From NCBI GenBank assembly GCA_947466075.1, contig CANIBP010000003.1:124001-188000 (forward strand): a stretch of DNA of 64,000 nt, read 5' to 3'. Shown here piece after piece: positions 34,232 to 41,589 of the stretch; within the stretch, counting starts at the first letter, position 1, and every line of letters starts with the position of its first letter. The notes below the pieces were generated by a model that was given only the letters and a program-made list of their open reading frames with translations, searched no databases and was not told the origin of the DNA. This DNA is from Verrucomicrobiaceae bacterium. Lineage in GTDB: Bacteria; Verrucomicrobiota; Verrucomicrobiia; Verrucomicrobiales; Verrucomicrobiaceae. A program made the position numbers and the translations under genes.

Positions 34232-35126
34232 CTCTGCTCGATCCTTTCTAGACCCCGCCGTTCTCAGCCGCCTCATGGCGCTGCCGCTGAACGCGCGCCA
34301 AGCCATGCTCGGCAACGTCTCCGGTCATCACCGAAGTCCCGTGCGCGGTTCCTCGCTCGAGTTCGCTCAATACCGCAAATACGTACCTGGCGACGACACA
34401 CGCCGCCTCGACTGGCGCACCTGGGGCCGCAGTGACCGCTTTTACATCAAGGAGTTCGAAGCCGACACCAACCTGCGCCTCTGCCTGCTCATCGACACCA
34501 GCGGCAGCATGAACTTCGGTCCCGCTGGAGCCACACGCTTCGACTACGCGCGCAAACTCGCCGGCACGCTCGCCTACATTGCCGCGCAGCAGGGCGATGC
34601 CGTCGGCCTGCACTCGCTCGCCGAAAAATCCGTCGAGATACCCGCCAAACGCGGCGCGAGCCACCTCGGCCTCGTGCTCGATCAAATGGCCGCCATCCAG
34701 CCCGTCGGCGATACCACACTGCTCACCGCGCTGCACGATGCCGCCGAAAAAATCCGCCAGCGCGCCCTCGTCGTCATCTTCAGCGACCTTTTCGTCGAGC
34801 CTGCCGAACTGAAGTCCGCCATCCAGCACCTGCGCTTCCGCAAGCACGACGTCGCCATCTTCCACCTGCTCGATCAGAAGGAACTCGACTTCGATTTCGA
34901 CCGACCCGCCCGTTTCATCGACATGGAAGGCGGCGAAGCCGTCCTCGCCGACCCCAGCCTCATCGCCCGCAACTACCGCGAGGCCGTGAAGCAATACATG
35001 ACCGAAATCGACGACCTCATCCGCACCACCGCCATCGACTACCACCGCGTGAAGTTGCACGAGAAGTACGACGACGTGCTTGTGAAGTTCCTGCTTGCGC
35101 GCATTCAGAAGAAAGGAGGCCGGTGA
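34224..35126 (+). CDS. DUF58 domain protein with VWA fold
   Basis: 300 aa from the ATG at 34224, 8 bp after a GGAGG ribosome site; the TTG at 34209 is not used. The DUF58 core reads YRKYVPGDDTRRLDWRTWGR then FYIKEFEADTN, followed by a MIDAS metal site LLIDTSGSMNFG. It partners MoxR ATPases in many bacteria. The stop shares one base with the next ATG. Cytoplasmic or membrane-associated. Confidence 0.9.
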   Translation: MADSARSFLDPAVLSRLMALPLNARQAMLGNVSGHHRSPVRGSSLEFAQYRKYVPGDDTRRLDWRTWGRSDRFYIKEFEADTNLRLCLLIDTSGSMNFGPAGATRFDYARKLAGTLAYIAAQQGDAVGLHSLAEKSVEIPAKRGASHLGLVLDQMAAIQPVGDTTLLTALHDAAEKIRQRALVVIFSDLFVEPAELKSAIQHLRFRKHDVAIFHLLDQKELDFDFDRPARFIDMEGGEAVLADPSLIARNYREAVKQYMTEIDDLIRTTAIDYHRVKLHEKYDDVLVKFLLARIQKKGGR

Positions 35127-35413
35127 TGTGTGATCGACCTCATGGCTACAAGCTGCCTGTTTGGCATCGTCGAGATCGTGGGCTCTTTTTGGTGAGCACA
35201 ATATTCCTTGGCAGCGCCTTGATTCTTCGAAAAACGCTTAGCGCTACAGAGGTTGAAAATTCGTGGATGTATTGGCTGCAGCCGTCTGGTACAATCCTGA
35301 TGATCATAGCCGGATTCACTGTGCTGTTTGCATCAGAGAAACCTTTTTCAGAGTCGAAAGGTCTGTCTGACACTGGTTCGCCATCGGAGGAGCGAAAAGA
35401 CTCTGAGCCATGA
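35126..35413 (+). CDS. Small membrane protein in the MoxR/VWA cluster
   Basis: 95 aa from the ATG at 35126 (TGATG overlap with the DUF58 stop). Two hydrophobic segments, LFLVSTIFLGSALIL (about 20-36) and SGTILMIIAGFTVLFA (about 54-70), with an acidic tail. No recognised family. Its TGA overlaps the ATG of the truncated batA copy at 35410, showing that originally it ran straight into the batA-like gene. Confidence 0.6.
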   Translation: MCDRPHGYKLPVWHRRDRGLFLVSTIFLGSALILRKTLSATEVENSWMYWLQPSGTILMIIAGFTVLFASEKPFSESKGLSDTGSPSEERKDSEP

Positions 35414-35437
35414 CCTTCCTCGTCCCAGCGCTGCTCC
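35408..35437 (+). repeat. 30-bp direct repeat, upstream copy
   Basis: Perfect copy of 36085-36114 (starts CCATGACCTTCCTC, ends GCGCTGCTCC). It contains the first nine codons of the batA-like gene. Bases on both sides differ, so the repeat is exactly 30 bp. Confidence 0.95.
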
Positions 35438-35478
35438 CCGACATTTTACCAACTGACAAAGTTCACCCCGCCAGCTAA
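35410..35478 (+). pseudogene. Dead duplicate start of the batA-like gene; now a 22-codon leader ORF
   Basis: The ATG at 35410 with nine batA codons runs into cassette sequence and stops at 35476-35478. It gives a short peptide, MTFLVPALL followed by PDILPTDKVHPAS, ending 9 bp before the antitoxin ATG. Ribosomes finishing the upstream gene could reinitiate here and then at the antitoxin, coupling the cassette to operon translation (inference). Confidence 0.6.
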
Positions 35479-35487
35479 ACTTTCACC

Positions 35488-35781
35488 ATGACTCAAGTCG
35501 CTATTCAACTTCCAGATGATCTCGGCCAGTTCCTACAGAGAGCCGTCCACTCAGGTGGATTTCACGATTCAAATGAGTTCTTCATCAGCATTGTTGCCAA
35601 TCTGAAGGAGCAGACAGAATCGCCTCTCACGAGCGAGGAAGAACTCAAGCTAGCATCCCTGCGCGTGGATATTCAGCACGCTGTCGATCAAGCGGAGCGT
35701 GGTGAGGTCATCCGCGACTTCAAAATGGATGCATTTCTCGAAGAACGTCACCGCGAGCACTCCGCTGCTGACGCAGCCTGA
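35488..35781 (+). CDS. ParD-like antitoxin
   Basis: 97 aa. The N-terminus TQVAIQLPDDLGQFLQRAV then GGFHDSNEFFISIVANL fits a ribbon-helix-helix DNA-binding domain of the ParD/CopG type, and the acidic helical remainder (EEELKLASLRVDIQHAVDQAERGE) would cover the toxin. It is 6 bp from the toxin gene. It should repress its own transcription. Confidence 0.78.
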   Translation: MTQVAIQLPDDLGQFLQRAVHSGGFHDSNEFFISIVANLKEQTESPLTSEEELKLASLRVDIQHAVDQAERGEVIRDFKMDAFLEERHREHSAADAA

Positions 35782-35787
35782 TCCTGC

Positions 35788-36090
35788 ATGCCGCTAGTTG
35801 ACGTCACACTCGATGCACAGGCCGATCTCAAGGAGATATGGGCCTTTGTAGCCCGTAATAGCGTGATGCAAGCGGACCGGTTGCTGAATCGCTTTCAGGA
35901 AACGTTTCAATATCTTGCCAGCCATCAGGGATATGGTCGTCCTCGTTCGGAACTGTCGCCTGGTTGCCGCAGCCATCCTTTCGGGAAATACTGCTTCTAT
36001 TTCCGCACGACGAATGATGGCATTCTACTCCTGCGTGTGCTGCACTCCGCTCGCGACATCCGCCAGATCGAGTTCCCGAAGAACCCATGA
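35788..36090 (+). CDS. RelE/ParE-family toxin
   Basis: 100 aa. The fold blocks are DVTLDAQADLKEIWAFVARN, then RLLNRFQETFQYLASHQGYGRPR, and the last strand segment ILLLRVLHSARDIRQIEF, with the R/S-rich end typical of RelE/ParE. The stop (36088-36090) lies inside the 30-bp repeat and overlaps the ATG of the batA-like gene, mimicking the original junction. Confidence 0.85.
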   Translation: MPLVDVTLDAQADLKEIWAFVARNSVMQADRLLNRFQETFQYLASHQGYGRPRSELSPGCRSHPFGKYCFYFRTTNDGILLLRVLHSARDIRQIEFPKNP

Positions 36091-36114
36091 CCTTCCTCGT
36101 CCCAGCGCTGCTCC
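36085..36114 (+). repeat. 30-bp direct repeat, downstream copy
   Basis: Identical to 35408-35437. This is the original sequence, as it continues in frame into the batA-like gene (LLLALPLAALPV). Confidence 0.95.
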
Positions 36115-38066
36115 TTGCCCTGCCGCTTGCGGCGCTGCCGGTGATCATTCATTTGATCCACCTGTATCGGCGGCGACAGGTGAAGTGGGCAGCGATGATG
36201 TTTCTGCGCATGGCGCAGCGCATGAACAAGGGCCTATCGCGGTTGCGGCAGATTTTGATTCTGGCGTTTCGCGTGCTGGCGGTGGCGGCGATCCTGTTTG
36301 TCATCACGCGCCCGATGGCGGGTGGTTTGCTCGGGATCACGGGCGGCGTGCCGGACACGGTGATCGTGCTGCTCGACCGTTCGGCGAGCATGGAGCAGCA
36401 AAACCTCGCTACTGGCACCAGCAAGCGCGCCGCAGGCATCGCGAAGCTGTCGCAGGCCTTGCGCGATACCGTGGGCACGCGCTCGAAGCTCGTACTCATC
36501 GAAAATGCGCATTTGCAGCCACAGTTGCTCGAAAAACCTGAGTCGCTCGTCGATCTGCCGCTCACCGGCCCCACGGACACCACAGCGGACGTTCCAGCGC
36601 TGCTGCAAGGCGCGCTCGATTACATCACCACAAATCAAACCGGCCGCACCGACGTGTGGGTGCTTAGCGATCTGCGTCAAAGCGACTGGGATGCTGCCAG
36701 CGGCCGCTGGCAGGCCCTGCGCGGTGCTTTCACCAGTCTCAAAGGCCTGCGTTTTCATTTACTGACCTATGCGCAGCCTGTGTCACAAAATATCGCGGTC
36801 TCCGTCGAGCGCACCGTGCGCCGCGAAACGGCTGACAAGGCCGAACTGCTGCTCGATCTCCGCATCACACGCGATGCAGCCACTGCCACGCCCACCGAGT
36901 TGCCGCTGCGATTTGTCATCAATGACGTGAGCACCACGATGAGGGTCGAAATGAAGGACTCGCAACTCGTGCTGCAAGGTCATGCCATTCCCATCGATAA
37001 AACGACAAAGCGCGGCTCAGGCCGTGTCGAACTGCCCGCTGATGCCTCGCCCACCGACAACGTCTTCCACTTCGTCTTCGATGAACCCGCCGTCTTGCGC
37101 TCCGTGATCCTCACGGACGACGAAACCGAAGCTGGGCCACTTCAAGCCGCGCTCGAAGCCGCCGCCGATCCCACGCGCAAATATGCCGCCACCATCCTGC
37201 CCGTCTCCCGCGCCGCCGAAATCGCGTGGGATGACACCGCGCTCATCATTTGGCACGCCGCTTTGCCCAAGGTGGATGATTTAATCACGCAACAACTCAC
37301 GAATCATCTCAAAACCGGCCGCAGCATCCTCTTCCTGCCCACCGAAACACCGAACACCGAATCCTTCGGCGGTTTGCACTGGGGTGCCTGGAGCGGTGAT
37401 AGCAAACCCGTCACCGTCGAGTGGTGGCGCAACGACACCGGCCTTCTGGCCAACACTCGCAGCGGCACCTCGCTCCCCGTCGGCGAACTCGAAGTCACCC
37501 GCCGCTGCGACATCCTCGGCGAAGGCACACCGCTGGCCCGACTCGCCGAAAACAAGCCGCTGCTCATGCGCGCTGACATTCCTGGCGATGGCAATGCCTG
37601 GTTCCTCGGCACACTGACGGGTTCCGGCAGTTCCAGCCTCGCGCGTGATGGCGTCGTGATGTTCGCCATGCTACATCGTGCCTTAAATGAAGGTGCCAGC
37701 ACCCTCGGCAAAGCCCAGCAACGTGAAGCCGCCGCCGCCGACACACTGATCGACTGGAAGCGATCTGGCGATGCCATGCTCAGCTCCGAACAATCATCGC
37801 GCGCCGGCATCCTGACCAAAGACGACAAACTCATCGCCCTGAATCGCCCGCTGCGCGAAGACCGACCCGAAACACTCGGCAAGACCGCTCTCGAAGAACT
37901 CTTTGCCGGACTCGATCATCACATCATCGAAGATCAGGTCGAAAACGAAACCAGCCTCGCCAGCGAAATCTGGCGCACGTTCCTATTCCTGATGGCGCTC
38001 GCTCTTCTCGGTGAGGCATTGCTGTGCATGCCTTCACGCAGGGAGACTGTCCAAACCACTGCTTAG
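36087..38066 (+). CDS. BatA-like VWA membrane protein
   Basis: 659 aa. The BatA N-terminal membrane segment (FLVPALLLALPLAALPVIIH) is followed by LIHLYRRRQVKWAAMMFLR, the family's signature, then a second membrane segment near 58-78 and a VWA metal site VLLDRSASMEQQ. The large periplasmic part looks like stacked beta domains with a glutamine-amidotransferase-like module, and there is a last membrane helix near 635-655. Works with MoxR and DUF58 (BatA/Aerotolerance-type complexes in other bacteria). The first nine codons are duplicated upstream at 35410. Confidence 0.85.
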   Translation: MTFLVPALLLALPLAALPVIIHLIHLYRRRQVKWAAMMFLRMAQRMNKGLSRLRQILILAFRVLAVAAILFVITRPMAGGLLGITGGVPDTVIVLLDRSASMEQQNLATGTSKRAAGIAKLSQALRDTVGTRSKLVLIENAHLQPQLLEKPESLVDLPLTGPTDTTADVPALLQGALDYITTNQTGRTDVWVLSDLRQSDWDAASGRWQALRGAFTSLKGLRFHLLTYAQPVSQNIAVSVERTVRRETADKAELLLDLRITRDAATATPTELPLRFVINDVSTTMRVEMKDSQLVLQGHAIPIDKTTKRGSGRVELPADASPTDNVFHFVFDEPAVLRSVILTDDETEAGPLQAALEAAADPTRKYAATILPVSRAAEIAWDDTALIIWHAALPKVDDLITQQLTNHLKTGRSILFLPTETPNTESFGGLHWGAWSGDSKPVTVEWWRNDTGLLANTRSGTSLPVGELEVTRRCDILGEGTPLARLAENKPLLMRADIPGDGNAWFLGTLTGSGSSSLARDGVVMFAMLHRALNEGASTLGKAQQREAAAADTLIDWKRSGDAMLSSEQSSRAGILTKDDKLIALNRPLREDRPETLGKTALEELFAGLDHHIIEDQVENETSLASEIWRTFLFLMALALLGEALLCMPSRRETVQTTA

Positions 38067-38110
38067 CCGAAAAAGAGAAAAGAAGGTAAAAAGCTCCAAT
38101 CCAATAAACC
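38062..38110 (+). repeat. 49-bp imperfect direct repeat, left copy
   Basis: CTTAGCCGAAAAAGAG and following; 38 of 49 bases match 38560-38608. It overlaps the end of the batA-like gene and precedes the GxxExxY ATG by 7 bp. Confidence 0.75.
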
Positions 38111-38117
38111 AGATTCC

Positions 38118-38549
38118 ATGAAAGACCGAGCTTTTGAACTGACTGACACTGTGCGGGAAACAGCGTTTCAGGTGCGACGCTATTTTGGGACGGGGCACTT
38201 GGAAAAGGTCTATGAGAATTCACTGGCGCATCGTCTGCGAAAACTTGGGCTCAAAGTGGAGCAGCAGAAGCAGCTCGTTGTGCGCGACGAGGATGGCTTT
38301 GTGGTGGGTGAATACTATGCAGACATCGTGATCGAGGATCTGCTGATTCTGGAACTGAAGGCCGTCAAGACGCTGGCAAACGAGCATTTGGCACAGATCC
38401 TGGGTTATCTCCGCGCAACTGGTATGGAACACGGTGTGCTCATCAATTTTGGTGCTCCCAAGTTCCAAATTCGCAAACTCAGCAAACAAGACCTCGCACC
38501 TGCCTCTGGCCTTCGCAGCTTCGCTCAAGCGATCTGCGCCCTTTTCTGA
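38118..38549 (+). CDS. GxxExxY protein
   Basis: 143 aa. The name motif appears as GTGHLEKVYENSLAHRL near residue 24-40, followed by VEQQKQLVVRDEDGFVVG and YYADIVIEDLLILELKAVK, in which Asp and the ELK pair fit a PD-(D/E)XK-type core (D..ELK). Members occur in many copies in Planctomycetes, Verrucomicrobia and other genomes; the reaction is unknown. It is flanked by repeats and has clearly been inserted within the operon. Confidence 0.88.
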   Translation: MKDRAFELTDTVRETAFQVRRYFGTGHLEKVYENSLAHRLRKLGLKVEQQKQLVVRDEDGFVVGEYYADIVIEDLLILELKAVKTLANEHLAQILGYLRATGMEHGVLINFGAPKFQIRKLSKQDLAPASGLRSFAQAICALF

Positions 38550-38559
38550 CTCAACCCTT

Positions 38560-38635
38560 TTTAGTCGAAAGAGAGACAAGAAAGAAAAGAGTTCCAAACC
38601 GACAAACCTTTTTTCTCCTCTTTCCTCTTTTTCGG
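38560..38635 (+). repeat. Right end of the GxxExxY cassette: direct plus inverted copy
   Basis: Bases 38560-38608 repeat 38062-38110 in direct orientation, and 38608-38635 repeat its purine-rich part in inverted orientation. The two can pair with each other (purine arm against pyrimidine arm) around the GTTCCAAACCGACAAACC region. Confidence 0.7.
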
Positions 38636-38648
38636 CCAGCTCAACCTC

Positions 38649-40841
38649 ATGCAACCCACTTCATCACAACTCGTCTTCAATCCCACGCCCATTGCGTTCG
38701 GCGTCGGGGTGGCGTTTGTCGTGGCGATTGCGGGTCTCGCGTTCATGGCGTGGCGGCGGAGTGGCTATCGCAAGCTCATGGGATGGTTGGAGTTGCTACG
38801 CGTGATCATCGCCATCGGCATCGCGCTCACGTTGTTGCAGCCGGAGTGGTTGGAGACGTTCAAACCGGATACGAAGCCGGTTTTGGCGGTGCTTCATGAT
38901 GTTTCGGGCAGCATGAGCACAAAAGACGTCACACGCGGCACGACTGTGATCTCGCGTGAAGATGCCGCGAAGCCGTTGATCAAGCCCAAACTCTGGGAGC
39001 CGCTCAAACAACGCATGGATGTCGTCATCGAGCCGTTTTCGTCTGCGCAAACGCCAGCGACGGAAGGCACGGACATTCATGCGGCACTCGCCAGCGTGCT
39101 GGAGCAGCAGCCAAACCTCAAAGCAGTCGTCTTGATCAGCGATGGCGACTGGAACACTGGCGTAGCACCTGCACAGGCCGCCACACGCTTGCGCATGCGT
39201 GAGGTGCCGGTTTTTGCCGTACCGACAGGTGCCGAGACGCGTCTGCCAGATGTCGAACTGAGCAGCTTTGACGTGCCGACCTTCGCTGTGGCAGGAAAAC
39301 CGCTGCGCATTCCATTCACCATTGATAGCTCGTTGCCGCGTGATGAAGTCGTGATGCTGGAAATGAAGGCATCCAGTAGCGAGATCATCACCAAAGAGGT
39401 CACGCTGCCTGCCATGGGTCGTTTGCAGGACGCCATCGCGTGGAAACCGGACAAACCGGGCGAGGTGAAACTCACACTGACCATTCCGAAGACGCCAAAC
39501 GAGCGCTATCCCGAAAACAACACGCAGGAAGCGCCGCTCTCGATCCGCAAAGAACAGCTCAAGGTGCTGGTGATCGAAACCTTCCCGCGTTGGGAGTATC
39601 GCTACTTGCGCAATGCCTTGGAGCGTGATCCCGGCGTCGAGGTGAACTGCCTGCTGCTCCATCCTGGACTCGGCAAAGCCGGTGCAGGCCGTGGTTATTT
39701 GAAAGCATTTCCAAAGGACGAGGAACTGACAAAATTCGATGTCGTCTTCCTCGGCGATGTCGGTTTGGAAAAAAGCCAGCTCACCTCCGAACATTGCGCC
39801 GCGCTGCAAAAGCTCGTGCGCGATCAAGCAGGCGGTCTCGTCTTCATGCCGGGCTTCCATGGTTATCAATCCACGCTGCAAGACACTCCACTCGCCGATC
39901 TGCTGCCTGTCGTGTGGGACGCCGCACAACCACGCGGCTGGGGATCATCGTCTCCGGGCAAATTTGCACTCACCGAGGCTGGAACGCGCAGTCTTTTGAC
40001 CAAACTCGAAGACAGCGACGAAGCCAGTGCGCGCGTGTGGAGCACGCTGCCCGGCTTCCAATGGTATGCACCTGCCTTGCGTGCCAAAGCGGGCACGGAA
40101 GTGCTCGCCACACACGGCACGGAGTCGAATCAATATGGCCGCGTGCCCTTGATCGTGACCAAGACTTACGGTGCCGGCAAAATTCTCTTCATGGGCACCG
40201 ACGGCGCGTGGCGCTGGCGCAAAGGCGTGGAAGACAAATACCACTACCGCTTCTGGGGCCAGGTAGTGCGCTGGATGGCCTACCAGCGCAACATGAGCAC
40301 CGGCAACAGCATGCGTCTCTTTTACTCGCCAGATCGCCCGCGCACTGGTGATGTACTCACGCTCAACGCCAACGTCATGAGCCTCACCGGTGAGCCTTTG
40401 CGTGATGGAGCCGTCATCGCCCAAATCGCTGCGCCAAGCGGCAAAGTATCAAGCGTGCGCCTCATTCCCGCTGGCGAAGAAGCCTGGGGCCTCTTCAACG
40501 GCAACTTCACTCCCATCGAACCCGGTGAGCATCGCGTCATGCTCACCTGCGCGGAGGCAGGCTCCAGTTTAGAAACGAAAATCTCCATTCAAGGCGTCAG
40601 TCGCGAGAAACGTGGCCAACCCGCTCGGCTCGATGTGTTGCGTGAGATCGCCCAATTCACCAAAGGCAAGCTGCTGGACGCCAATGATCCCGCCGCACTC
40701 GTCGCCGCCATCGCCGCCATGCCCGAGCCCGCCATCCAAGAACGCCGCCTGCCTCTTTGGTCACATCCGGCGTGGGCGGGGCTGATGATTTTCCTCATGG
40801 GCCTCTTCTGGGTGGGAAGAAAAGCCGCTGGGGCGTTTTAA
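38649..40841 (+). CDS. VWA-domain membrane protein with amidotransferase-like module
   Basis: 730 aa. Two N-terminal membrane segments (FGVGVAFVVAIAGLAFMAW and LLRVIIAIGIALTLLQP), then a VWA metal site AVLHDVSGSMSTKD, a beta-rich region to about 300, a segment with KVLVIETFPRWEYRYLRNAL typical of the glutamine-amidotransferase-like domain of this group, then more beta domains and a final membrane helix (AGLMIFLMGLFWVG). The third VWA protein of the cluster. Probably forms a membrane complex with the BatA-like protein. Confidence 0.8.
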   Translation: MQPTSSQLVFNPTPIAFGVGVAFVVAIAGLAFMAWRRSGYRKLMGWLELLRVIIAIGIALTLLQPEWLETFKPDTKPVLAVLHDVSGSMSTKDVTRGTTVISREDAAKPLIKPKLWEPLKQRMDVVIEPFSSAQTPATEGTDIHAALASVLEQQPNLKAVVLISDGDWNTGVAPAQAATRLRMREVPVFAVPTGAETRLPDVELSSFDVPTFAVAGKPLRIPFTIDSSLPRDEVVMLEMKASSSEIITKEVTLPAMGRLQDAIAWKPDKPGEVKLTLTIPKTPNERYPENNTQEAPLSIRKEQLKVLVIETFPRWEYRYLRNALERDPGVEVNCLLLHPGLGKAGAGRGYLKAFPKDEELTKFDVVFLGDVGLEKSQLTSEHCAALQKLVRDQAGGLVFMPGFHGYQSTLQDTPLADLLPVVWDAAQPRGWGSSSPGKFALTEAGTRSLLTKLEDSDEASARVWSTLPGFQWYAPALRAKAGTEVLATHGTESNQYGRVPLIVTKTYGAGKILFMGTDGAWRWRKGVEDKYHYRFWGQVVRWMAYQRNMSTGNSMRLFYSPDRPRTGDVLTLNANVMSLTGEPLRDGAVIAQIAAPSGKVSSVRLIPAGEEAWGLFNGNFTPIEPGEHRVMLTCAEAGSSLETKISIQGVSREKRGQPARLDVLREIAQFTKGKLLDANDPAALVAAIAAMPEPAIQERRLPLWSHPAWAGLMIFLMGLFWVGRKAAGAF

Positions 40842-40917
40842 CTCGGATTGGCGACAGCTAGAACTTCGCACTTGGCGAAACGAGGGCGGTTTGATAGCCT
40901 CATGAAACTTTTCAAAA

Positions 40918-41568
40918 ATGAACCGCCAACTTATCATCCGCATCTGCCTCATCCTACTGGCCGTCCTGCTCATCTTTTTGCTGTGGGAGAGCGTTAAGGA
41001 CGGCAGTGACGGAGTGAAACTGGTGTTTGTCATTTTGATGGGCGGCTTGGGCGGCATCCTCATGGTGAAGTTTTTTATCCCATGGTTGGGTGACCTGATG
41101 GGTGAGGCCGTGTTTTCCTCCGGTGAAGAGGTGGAACAGGATTCCATGACCAAGGCGGCAGCCTGCATTGCACAAGGTGACTATAAAGGCGCGATCGAGC
41201 ATTATGAGAAGATGTTGGAGGACAAACCTGACGATCCCTTTCCCGTGGCGGAAATCGCCAAGGTGAATGCCGAGCGTCTGCACGACCCGCAGGCGGCGCT
41301 ACAGGCACTGGAAGAATACCTACAGAGCAAGGACTGGCCGGTGGATGATGCGGCGTTCATCATGTTCCGCATCGCTGATGTGCATCTAACGCACCGGCAT
41401 GATTTTGAAGCCGCCCGCGATATGCTGGAACAGGTGATCGGCAACTTCCCGAACACACGTCACAGCGCGAATGCGCACCACAAGATGAGCGAAATCGAAC
41501 AAATGCAGTACAAGCTGCTGATGGACCAGCGCACGAAAGCGGGATCCTCTGGGACTGCGACGGCATGA
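40918..41568 (+). CDS. Membrane-anchored TPR protein
   Basis: 216 aa. Two N-terminal membrane segments (LIIRICLILLAVLLIFLLWE and VKLVFVILMGGLGGILMVKFF), then helical repeats: AACIAQGDYKGAIEHYEKML, QAALQALEEYLQSK and FEAARDMLEQVIGNFP have the TPR pattern. It lies 76 bp after the VWA gene and 21 bp before comEC, and is likely a scaffold for the cluster. Confidence 0.78.
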   Translation: MNRQLIIRICLILLAVLLIFLLWESVKDGSDGVKLVFVILMGGLGGILMVKFFIPWLGDLMGEAVFSSGEEVEQDSMTKAAACIAQGDYKGAIEHYEKMLEDKPDDPFPVAEIAKVNAERLHDPQAALQALEEYLQSKDWPVDDAAFIMFRIADVHLTHRHDFEAARDMLEQVIGNFPNTRHSANAHHKMSEIEQMQYKLLMDQRTKAGSSGTATA

Positions 41569-41589
41569 TCATTTCAATCTCAGCGGCAG

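Larger units (their letters stand above)
35408..36114 (+). mobile_element. Toxin-antitoxin cassette between 30-bp direct repeats
   Basis: The ParD/RelE-type pair (35488-36090) lies between two perfect 30-bp repeats 677 bp apart. The downstream copy is the true start of the batA-like gene; the upstream copy is a dead duplicate followed at once by unrelated sequence. Insertion at the ninth batA codon with duplication of the target restores the gene. The inserted length is 677 bp, and no transposase or inverted repeat is seen. Confidence 0.75.
38067..38635 (+). mobile_element. GxxExxY cassette between purine-rich inverted repeats
   Basis: 569 bp. The left end 38067-38093 (CCGAAAAAGAG then AAAAGAAGG) is the reverse complement of the right end 38608-38635 with few mismatches (about 23 of 28 aligned). 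The left end starts one base after the batA-like stop codon. Just inside the right end, 38560-38608 is a second, direct copy (38 of 49 identical) of 38062-38110, so the right side can also fold as a hairpin. One gene inside, no recombinase. Confidence 0.7.
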
